DNA of 22,195 bases from PALSA-1004 sp947474275 (GTDB lineage Bacteria > Pseudomonadota > Gammaproteobacteria > Burkholderiales > SG8-41), in NCBI GenBank assembly GCA_947474275.1, contig CANJHY010000074.1, positions 1-22,195 of the forward strand, in the 5' to 3' direction. The position numbers were made by a program, and so were the translations under genes. Shown here in pieces: positions 16,153 to 22,195 of the stretch. A model generated the notes under the pieces. That model worked only from the letters and a program-made list of their open reading frames with translations, did no database searches and was not told the origin of the DNA. Numbering within the stretch: the first letter of the stretch is position 1; every line of letters starts with the position of its first letter.

Positions 16153-19100
16153 CTACTTCTGGTTCCAGAAGGTGCGTATGCGGGCGCCGATCAGGGCGGC
16201 CGGTGGCTGCCGTACCGAGGTGCCCGAAATCAGGACCTGCTGCAGCTTGCCTCCGATGCTCACGATGGCGGCGACCGGCGAGGGCGGATAGCCGCCGCCC
16301 GCGTGCACCAGAAAGCGGCTCGAGTTGGCCGCGCCATTGAGAGGGGAGATCGGCCCGCCCGTCTGGAAATTGACCGAGTACTCGCGCGCGATGCCGAGGT
16401 TGCCGGTGCATACACCTGGTGCGGGCGCGGTGGGCTGGTTGGTATTGAAAAACGTCGCGCCGCCCAGGGTCACCGAGCTGCTGACCACTTTTTCTCCCGT
16501 CAACAGGGTGATATACCATCCTTGGGCGCTGGCCAGCGCCGAGCTCGCCGCGGAGATCTGCGCCGACGTGAGGGTATTGGTCATGTCGTACAAACCGCCC
16601 TCGGCAATCGTTGCGCCCGAGTATGTGAAACCGGTATTGCGATCCTTGATCATGTAATACCGGTTGGTTACCGCGTTGATCAGCGGATTGGTCGTAGTGC
16701 CGGCGCCGTTGAACGGATGCTCGCGGTCGCCTGAGCCGATCAATACGGCGTCATATGGCCCGTTAGCGTCTTTGCTAAGCACCACGTCGGGCGGATACAG
16801 GAACTTGCGCCGGCTGTTCACCGTCCCGTACTCGGCGAATCCGAACGAAGCGAGCCTGTTCACGGTCCAGTTCGCCGGTGACGGATCGTTGATGTCAGCG
16901 CGCCATACATTGCCCCCGGTATCGCCGACGTAGAGGCGGTCCGCATAGCCGTCGTTGTTGCGGTCGAGGACGGCCACGTCGGACGGAATCGCATATGTCA
17001 TGTTGGACACACTCTGGAATACTTCCCCGGGCGACTGCGACGCGGGCGCAACGGGACCGGCCTGCCACAGCACGTTGCCGGTAATCCCGTCGACCACGAA
17101 AATGCCGCGGCCCATGGTATCCGTCGTGCCTGACGGAATCGGATCCTGATCCTCCACCGCGGGATCGTAGCCGGCGCCGAAAATCAGCACCGGGTTGGCT
17201 GAGGCGCGGATTTTGCGGACCTTGGGCTCGGCCCAGGTCTGGCCGAGTTCGGCGTAGCCGGGGCTCGTGTTGTCGCGCTTCCACATGAATTTTGGATTGT
17301 CCGGGTCGGTGACATCGAGCGCGTAGATTAAGCGGCCGCCCCGGCGCATCGAGATATAAAGGTAGACCTTGTCGCCGTCGGCGGCCACCAGCTTGCCGTC
17401 ATTGTTCGCGTCGAGCTGGTACACACCCACCGAGCCATCCGCGAAGTAGGGCTTGGTATTGGTGGAGCCGATGGGCGGCGAGTTGTCGCGCAGGCGTTTA
17501 AGTCCGGGGAAGAATTCGGTCGGCACGAACGCCCATTTCTCATTTCCGTCGCTCGCGTTCTGCCCGCCTTTCACGGCGCGAAACAGGCCGTCGTTGGCGC
17601 CGTAGAAGATAACGACGTCGTTATCGTCGCCGTTGCGGTTATAGTTCACCACCGCCGGCCGCGAATGCAGCACGTCGCCGTGCACCGAGGCGCGGATATC
17701 GGTGAAGCTGCCATTGAGATTCTCGTCGACGGCGTTATCCTTGCCGCGCACCCAGTTGATGATGTTGGTCACTTCGGTTGCGCCGCTCGCGCCGAATGCG
17801 CTGATGTTCGCGGCCGCCGAAGGGCTGATGTTGGTGGTATCGAACGGAAACGTCGCCAGCGACGCATTGGCGGCCGCCGGGCAGGTGCCGTTGCAGGTGT
17901 AGATCTTGCGGGTCTGCGCCAGCGTTGAATCGGGGTTCGGATAAAGCGTGCGGATGCGCTGGGCGACTCCGCCTTTCTCCACGATGGGCCCGTCCGGCGA
18001 GTCCGAGCCGGATAGCGGATTGCCGGAAGGCCTGAACGACCAGAAGGCCGACGACGAAGTCCAGAAGCTGACAGCGCCGTCGGCAATAAAACCGGTGGCG
18101 GCACTTGCCGCGGCGTTCCCGTTCACGTCGGCGAGGAATACCGTGCCCGTATTGGCGTTATAGGCGAGCTGGTATTGCTTCAGGTTGCCGAACCAGCGCG
18201 GGGAGCTGTCCGGGTCGGGGCGGAAACCGCCGAGATAAATCTGGTTCAAGTTGGTGCCGCGCACGTTGACCGAAACCGGCAGCGTCACCGAGGCAAATAC
18301 GCTGTTGATGCTTTGCACTTCGTTAAAAATCGTCTGCAGCGCGTCGCGCAGCGCGGCGGCGCTGGTCGCGGCGAAATAGCGCCCGTGTCCCTGGTTGGCG
18401 ATGCTTTGGAGCAACACGATATTGGACGTGTCGCTGCCGGTCATGTGCGCCGGGTCATAGACATTGACCGTGTACGTCACGATGTTCTGGCTGCCGGACA
18501 GGTTGCTCACGTCGGTCTGATACAGAAAGCGCGCATACTCGTCGCCGATGTTCCCTTGGGCGGTGACATTGGGCAGCGGAATGGTGGAGATGGCGCTCGC
18601 GCCGCCCACATTGCCGAGCAAGGTGCTGGCGCTCGGGTTGCCGAGGTCCGAGCCGTTCGGGGGCATACCGTTGCTGAGGATTATGACGTAGTTCTTCTGG
18701 CACGCATCGGACACCGGGCTCACATACGTGCTGCTCGCCGCGGAGGCAAACGCATTGCCCGCCAGCGCGCCGGCGGTATTGGCGACGCCATTGCCGGAGT
18801 AATCGCGCTTGGGCTGACCAAATCCGCCGAACGCGGCGGGACCGAAATTCTGGGCGTTCTGCGGTGCCTGGCTGGTGCCGCCGCCGCCGAAATACTTGTA
18901 AGCCTCGAATAGCGAAAAGCCATAGGGCGCATTGCTGCCCTTGTCATTATTGATATTCAAACCTGAAATCATGCTCTGGAGCGCGCTTTTGTTGCCCGCC
19001 GTCATGTTGCGCACGGCGTATCGGATATACGCGGTAATCGGACTGCCGGTGCCCGGCCCGTTTTCCCCGAAAGCCATCACGCCGACATTGAGGTTGGTAT

Positions 19101-19335
19101 TCAGGGTCCCGACGAGGGTGCTTAACGTCGCCATCTCGGAGCTGAATTTCGTCCCGCCGTCAAATGCGGCACTCCAGTTGGCCGAGTTGTCCAGGATGAT
19201 GAGAACGTTGGGCGCAACGCCGACAACGGCGGGATTGCCGTTGTAAATATCGATGTCCTCCGCCAGCGCGGGAACGGGAAAGGCCAGTAGCACGCAGACC
19301 ATTCGGATTAACAGGTGGCGAAAATTGAACGTCAT
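16153..19335 (-). CDS. pilY1: Type IV pilus tip/assembly protein PilY1
   Basis: Large secreted pilus-associated protein of 1060 residues that helps prime pilus assembly and acts at the pilus tip in adhesion. The ATG at 19335 has GGAG 7 bases upstream and starts a signal peptide (basic MTFNFRHLLIR, hydrophobic core, cut near ALA before EDIDIY). An N-terminal von Willebrand A-like domain follows (about 40-370), starting VLIILDNSANWS. The C-terminal PilY1 beta-propeller (about 590-1000) contains SVHGDVLHSRPAVV, VVIFYGANDGLFRA and two calcium-loop-like motifs, DANNDGKLVAADGD (about 643) and DRNNDGYAD (about 790). It ends RIRTFWNQK. The open frame continues upstream of this ATG inside pilX, but the signal peptide fixes the start. 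It is the last gene of the minor pilin operon. Confidence 0.93.
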   Translation of the reverse strand: MTFNFRHLLIRMVCVLLAFPVPALAEDIDIYNGNPAVVGVAPNVLIILDNSANWSAAFDGGTKFSSEMATLSTLVGTLNTNLNVGVMAFGENGPGTGSPITAYIRYAVRNMTAGNKSALQSMISGLNINNDKGSNAPYGFSLFEAYKYFGGGGTSQAPQNAQNFGPAAFGGFGQPKRDYSGNGVANTAGALAGNAFASAASSTYVSPVSDACQKNYVIILSNGMPPNGSDLGNPSASTLLGNVGGASAISTIPLPNVTAQGNIGDEYARFLYQTDVSNLSGSQNIVTYTVNVYDPAHMTGSDTSNIVLLQSIANQGHGRYFAATSAAALRDALQTIFNEVQSINSVFASVTLPVSVNVRGTNLNQIYLGGFRPDPDSSPRWFGNLKQYQLAYNANTGTVFLADVNGNAAASAATGFIADGAVSFWTSSSAFWSFRPSGNPLSGSDSPDGPIVEKGGVAQRIRTLYPNPDSTLAQTRKIYTCNGTCPAAANASLATFPFDTTNISPSAAANISAFGASGATEVTNIINWVRGKDNAVDENLNGSFTDIRASVHGDVLHSRPAVVNYNRNGDDNDVVIFYGANDGLFRAVKGGQNASDGNEKWAFVPTEFFPGLKRLRDNSPPIGSTNTKPYFADGSVGVYQLDANNDGKLVAADGDKVYLYISMRRGGRLIYALDVTDPDNPKFMWKRDNTSPGYAELGQTWAEPKVRKIRASANPVLIFGAGYDPAVEDQDPIPSGTTDTMGRGIFVVDGITGNVLWQAGPVAPASQSPGEVFQSVSNMTYAIPSDVAVLDRNNDGYADRLYVGDTGGNVWRADINDPSPANWTVNRLASFGFAEYGTVNSRRKFLYPPDVVLSKDANGPYDAVLIGSGDREHPFNGAGTTTNPLINAVTNRYYMIKDRNTGFTYSGATIAEGGLYDMTNTLTSAQISAASSALASAQGWYITLLTGEKVVSSSVTLGGATFFNTNQPTAPAPGVCTGNLGIAREYSVNFQTGGPISPLNGAANSSRFLVHAGGGYPPSPVAAIVSIGGKLQQVLISGTSVRQPPAALIGARIRTFWNQK

Positions 19336-19357
19336 GCTGATCTCCTTCCCGTGTTTA

Positions 19358-19786
19358 TCACGGACAAAAATTGGTGGGCAAGCGGATGCGCACGCCCTGG
19401 GTGACGGTCGCCGTTGCGCTGGTAAGCGGGTCGGCCGCGGTCGCGGTGACCGCCCAGTTGGTGTCATACAGCGTGATGTTGTTGATCGCCGTATAGTTTT
19501 CGGCAATCGCGACACCGAGGCACGCGGGCGGGCTGACGGCAACCGCGATACCGTTGACGGTGATGGTCTGGGCAACCGGGGTGTTGAAATTGTTCACGTT
19601 ACTCAGCACCGCCTCGATTGCCTGCTGCACGTTCTGGGTCACCATCATTTTCGACTGGTAATTACCCACGATGCGCAAATCCGCGGAGTTCATGTTGGCG
19701 GAGGAGATGGCGAACATCGTGATGAGCATGAGAATAACGAGGCCCACGAGAAGTACCGCGCCGCGCTGGCGTTTAGGGCTCGTCAT
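19358..19786 (-). CDS. pilX: Type IV pilus minor pilin PilX
   Basis: Minor pilin of the priming complex at the pilus tip, 142 residues. The start MTSPKRQRG is a short basic leader ending in Gly. The hydrophobic helix AVLLVGLVILMLITMFAISS follows, typical of PilX. As in other PilX proteins there is no Glu at position +5 of the mature protein, unlike PilV and PilW. The conserved early helix NSADLRIVGNYQSKMMVTQN comes next, and the C-terminus holds two cysteines (PACLG and the final NFCP) that could form a disulfide. Its ATG overlaps the pilW stop codon (ATGA), and pilY1 starts 22 bases later. Confidence 0.88.
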   Translation of the reverse strand: MTSPKRQRGAVLLVGLVILMLITMFAISSANMNSADLRIVGNYQSKMMVTQNVQQAIEAVLSNVNNFNTPVAQTITVNGIAVAVSPPACLGVAIAENYTAINNITLYDTNWAVTATAADPLTSATATVTQGVRIRLPTNFCP

Positions 19787-20880
19787 TGCGGTATCTCGCG
19801 CCGTCCGCTGACATCGTTCAAGCGCGCAGTGCCGGCGAACAGATGTTTTTTGAATGCGTCATTGAACGGCCCCACCGTTCCCGCCAAACCCAGGTTATAG
19901 GTCTTGAAGTCGACATACCTTGCGGTGAGCTCAGTCGACACGGCGATAAAATTGATGCGGACGCTGACCACGTTGGGCCAGTCGGCCGGCGTGGGCGCGG
20001 TCACATACATGTCAGGTGCGCCGTCGCCGAATTGGTTCGTCGCGGGATCCTGTGCCGCGGGCAGGTTGTCGATCCCGTAGTCGATCTGCAGGTTGCGTAT
20101 GCCATCGACGAGCGGCGCGATACTCCATACGGTGGCGTTGCCGACGGCCGTAAGTTCGAGGCGCTTTAACGTTGGCACCGGCCTGCCGCCGTCGTCCGCG
20201 GCACCGCTACAGGTGTCGCTGCCGTTGGCCGGCACGCTGCATGGAGCGATAAAGTAAATATGCACCGCGAGTTTCCGGATGTCCGCCGCGGTAACGCCGT
20301 CCTTCTTGAAAATGGCGGCCGCCGAGCCATCGGCCGTTTTGGTCGTGCCCACGGCGGCGTTGCCGGCGCCGATCTGCACTTCGGCGGCGGTGGTCGTTGC
20401 CTGCAGATAACCTTCGCCGGTTTGCGGAACATCGGCTGCTATCAGCGCGGCGTACTCGGCGTAACGCACCACCAGGATGTCCGTGCCCGGCATGAAATTG
20501 GCGTCGCTCAGGCAACTCAACGGCGACAGGAGTGGCGCGTCGTATCCCTGAACCGGAAACGCGAGCGCGCTGTACAGCGCGGCCGGTGTCATCAGGCACG
20601 GATCGGGCAGCACGGCGCCCGCCGCCGGCAGGCTGTAGAACTCGCCGTAATAGCCGGCATGATTGATGTCCTGGGCGAGTATGGACATCGCCATGCTGCC
20701 GTTCCCCGTATGCTCGATGGTCTTCTTGAGCTCCGCGTAAGCCCGGTTCGAATCCGCGAAAAATGAAAGCATCCCGCCGAGAACAAGCATGCCGATGACC
20801 AGCGCGATCATCAGTTCAATCAGCGTGAACCCGCGGCTGCGTGCGGCGGCGCACCGCTCGTTATGGGTCGGCATTCTCAT
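19783..20880 (-). CDS. pilW: Type IV pilus minor pilin PilW
   Basis: Minor pilin of 365 residues. The prepilin leader MRMPTHNERCAAARSRG ends at Gly17 and the mature helix starts FTLIELMIALVIGMLVLGGM, with Glu at +5 for pilin packing and prepilin peptidase processing. Downstream is the PilW-type body with FADSNRAYAELKKTIEHTGN, ILAQDINHAGYYGE and a long C-terminal region with several cysteines. The ATG at 20880 overlaps the pilV stop codon (ATGA); a second ATG two codons later is possible. The reading frame extends far upstream of this ATG but only as the shadow of pilV. Confidence 0.9.
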   Translation of the reverse strand: MRMPTHNERCAAARSRGFTLIELMIALVIGMLVLGGMLSFFADSNRAYAELKKTIEHTGNGSMAMSILAQDINHAGYYGEFYSLPAAGAVLPDPCLMTPAALYSALAFPVQGYDAPLLSPLSCLSDANFMPGTDILVVRYAEYAALIAADVPQTGEGYLQATTTAAEVQIGAGNAAVGTTKTADGSAAAIFKKDGVTAADIRKLAVHIYFIAPCSVPANGSDTCSGAADDGGRPVPTLKRLELTAVGNATVWSIAPLVDGIRNLQIDYGIDNLPAAQDPATNQFGDGAPDMYVTAPTPADWPNVVSVRINFIAVSTELTARYVDFKTYNLGLAGTVGPFNDAFKKHLFAGTARLNDVSGRREIPQ

Positions 20881-21455
20881 AGCAGGGCGGCCGGCTTGAA
20901 TGTGGCCCAGACTACGCGGCGCAGCGACTCTGATCCGTAGGCGTTGTTGCCGCAATTGACCGTCGGCACCGCTGTCTCGACCGTGCCCTGCCAGGCAACG
21001 GCAAGGGTATAGGTCGAAGTTGCGGCATCGAAACTGATACAGCCGCGCGCACCCAGCGCCCCGCCGGTAGCGTTGCCCGCCATCGCTTCTTTGGCGCCCT
21101 GGAGCATCTGATCCCACTCGTTGAGGTCGTTGACGGCCAGTTGCTGGGTATTGACGTCGCCAAATCCGCTGCAGCTTATTGCTCCGACATGGTTCGCATC
21201 CACGTAGCCCAGATAGGGACTGCCGGCCGGCGTTGTTGTCGCGTAGCAAGGAGCGGTCAGGCGATTGGCGTTGATGCGATCGACCATGGCGCTGAGGATA
21301 ACGAGCGCTTGCGCGCGGTTATACGCCTCCAATCCGGCCTGTTGCACGCGCACCTGGAATGCCCCCAGCCCGAGCAGGCCTATGGCAATGATCGCGAGCG
21401 TCACCAGGACCTCGATGAGCGTGAAACCGGCAGCGGTTTGTTTCTGGCGCCGCAT
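20877..21455 (-). CDS. pilV: Type IV pilus minor pilin PilV
   Basis: Minor pilin of 192 residues with a very short leader, MRRQKQTAAG. The class III-type helix FTLIEVLVTLAIIAIGLLGL follows with Glu at +5. The sequence GAFQVRVQQAGLEAYNRAQA after the helix is characteristic of PilV. The body has four cysteines, among them CISF and VNCGNNAYG near the end, fitting disulfide-stabilised minor pilins. It starts one base after the stop codon of the upstream FimU/FimT-like gene and overlaps pilW by four bases, so the pilins are read as one unit. Confidence 0.9.
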   Translation of the reverse strand: MRRQKQTAAGFTLIEVLVTLAIIAIGLLGLGAFQVRVQQAGLEAYNRAQALVILSAMVDRINANRLTAPCYATTTPAGSPYLGYVDANHVGAISCSGFGDVNTQQLAVNDLNEWDQMLQGAKEAMAGNATGGALGARGCISFDAATSTYTLAVAWQGTVETAVPTVNCGNNAYGSESLRRVVWATFKPAALL

Positions 21456-21456
21456 A

Positions 21457-21981
21457 TCAGCCGTTAAAACAGTTGCCGTCTTTATTGGTATCCACGCGTA
21501 TGCTCGCGCGGCCGCTGGGGCTGATGACCAGGCAGCGTTTGGCGATGCTGCTATCTTGTGTGGAAGTTAATTGCAACTGGTAAATCGACGATGCAGTCAT
21601 GCGCCCGGAACCGTCATAAGCGAGGGGCGTCCCGGCGGACGCAGTGATGGCGACTGTGGGGCTTCCAGCCTGGCTCCTCAGCGCCGAACCGCCGACCGTC
21701 AGATCATAGCCGTTGGTAAAACTGCCACCGCGCGGCGCAATGGTGACCACGGCGTTGCGCTTGATCGCCTCGCTGCGTGCGTAGCTCATGGCCGCATAGA
21801 GATCAAACGTGGCGGTTTTGACTCGCTGCACCTCGATCATGGAAGTGAGTGACGGGACAGCGATGATTGAAAGAATCGCGACTATGCCAAGCGTAGTCAT
21901 CAATTCCGTCAGGGTGAAGCCTTGCTCGCCGCGCCGGCCCGTTCGGCCTGGCCCCCAGCGGCCGCGGAACGATAGCGGCAC
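21457..21981 (-). CDS. GspH/FimT-family minor pseudopilin (FimU/FimT)
   Basis: First gene of the minor pilin operon, 174 residues, probably the pilus-tip minor pilin called FimU or FimT in other species. The leader is unusually arginine- and glycine-rich (MPLSFRGRWGPGRTGRRGEQ) and ends at Gly21. The mature helix is FTLTELMTTLGIVAILSIIA with Glu at +5. GspH-domain features follow: TFDLYAAMSYARSEAIKRN, an NGYDL motif, and a C-terminal pair of cysteines (RCLVISPSGRASIR and the final DGNCFNG). The start is a GTG without a visible ribosome binding site, so the true start is uncertain. The end of an insertion sequence lies only 67 bases upstream and may have replaced or altered the operon promoter. 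Confidence 0.87.
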   Translation of the reverse strand: MPLSFRGRWGPGRTGRRGEQGFTLTELMTTLGIVAILSIIAVPSLTSMIEVQRVKTATFDLYAAMSYARSEAIKRNAVVTIAPRGGSFTNGYDLTVGGSALRSQAGSPTVAITASAGTPLAYDGSGRMTASSIYQLQLTSTQDSSIAKRCLVISPSGRASIRVDTNKDGNCFNG

Positions 21982-22048
21982 CGCGAGCGAAGGCCGTGGC
22001 GACCAACGATCGCGGGTCGCGTCAACCGCGCTGGGTGCGCCTGTGCTA

Positions 22049-22195
22049 CTAGCAGCCTGTCGGGCTTAGCTGCCCGGAACTATCGATCAATGCTAATGTC
22101 ATAAGATTATCCTGTTTAACGCTGCCGAGAGTGTTGCCATGGTTAATTTCCGCCCGATAGACCGCGCTACGCCCTATCTGCTGCCGCCCTCGGTG
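22049..22195 (+). mobile_element. Left end of an IS1182-like insertion sequence, cut by the window edge
   Basis: The element seems to begin at the terminal repeat CTAGCAGCCTGTCGGGCT (22049-22066), which recurs inverted with one mismatch at 130-147. About 70 bases of leader follow, with an AT-rich TAAGATTAT that could be a -10 region, and then the start of a transposase. The exact outer border and any target duplication cannot be fixed here. The leading CTAG could belong to the target site rather than the element. Confidence 0.7.
22139..22195 (+). CDS. IS1182-family transposase, N-terminal fragment
   Basis: Only 19 codons are visible: MVNFRPIDRATPYLLPPSV. The string FRPIDR-TPYLLPPS is the very conserved start of IS1182-type DDE transposases, which continue outside the window. 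Nothing can be said about whether the gene is intact. A weak ribosome binding site (GAGAG) lies about 10 bases before the ATG. The gene points away from the pilin operon, back to back with fimU/fimT. Confidence 0.75.
   Translation, partial: MVNFRPIDRATPYLLPPSV

Noticed and set aside
19336..19575. An 80-residue N-terminal extension of PilY1
   Set aside because: The extension lies inside pilX in another frame, has low-complexity Ser/Pro/Arg sequence, and is followed by a perfect signal peptide with its own ribosome binding site at 19335.
20881..21249. A longer PilW starting at 21249
   Set aside because: That part is the shadow of pilV. The prepilin leader and cleavage motif begin at 20880, where the ATG overlaps the pilV stop codon.

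Overview
The window looks like a betaproteobacterial chromosome. The DNA is GC-rich. suhB and trmJ are divergent and are followed by cysE and iscR, an arrangement familiar from beta- and gammaproteobacteria. A lone Bug/TctC-type binding protein and a fimT/fimU-pilV-pilW-pilX-pilY1 minor pilin operon fit the same group. I cannot name the genus.

Layout. Positions 1-400 hold an insertion-sequence-type terminal repeat (130-147) and a small broken gene (162-386) whose single frame carries two stop codons. On the minus strand follow a small eRF1-domain-like 'translational machinery' protein (477-884), the ABC-F ATPase YbiT (1065-2663) and SuhB (2725-3543). Diverging from suhB are trmJ (3652-4383) and then cysE (4604-5332).

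The core is an iron-sulfur cluster assembly locus, 5321-13500, all on the plus strand: iscR, an IscS/NifS-type cysteine desulfurase, iscA, sufB, sufC, sufD, sufS, sufU and an Nfu-type carrier. The suf genes are joined by 1- or 4-base overlaps. It is a mosaic of ISC and SUF parts. IscR with its cluster ligands and IscA come from the ISC side; SufBCD, SufS and the zinc-type transfer protein SufU come from the SUF side. IscU, HscB, HscA, ferredoxin and SufE are absent from the window. Two good IscR type 1 sites lie before iscR, and a third candidate overlaps the predicted cysE promoter. That would place cysteine synthesis, the sulfur source, under the same Fe-S sensor. Two long palindromes built from short CGC(A/T/G)AAGG-like units interrupt the operon at iscA-sufB and sufU-nfu.

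Downstream are an orphan Bug/TctC periplasmic binding protein (13624-14619) and a YdjM-type membrane protein (14636-15691). A decayed phosphoserine phosphatase gene (serB, minus strand, 15684-16127) follows; it has lost its catalytic segments. Then comes the minus-strand type IV pilus minor pilin operon fimU/fimT-pilV-pilW-pilX-pilY1 (21981 down to 16153). The serB remnant sits where pilE is often found. The right edge (22049-22195) is the left end of an insertion sequence with the first 19 codons of an IS1182-like transposase. Its terminal repeat matches, inverted, the repeat at 130-147, so the window may be bracketed by two copies of the same element.

I see no phage, CRISPR, tRNA or rRNA genes. 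No wholly new system is evident. The observations most worth checking are the mosaic Fe-S operon with its IscR-cysE link, the in-operon palindromes, the serB decay, and the IS bracketing.
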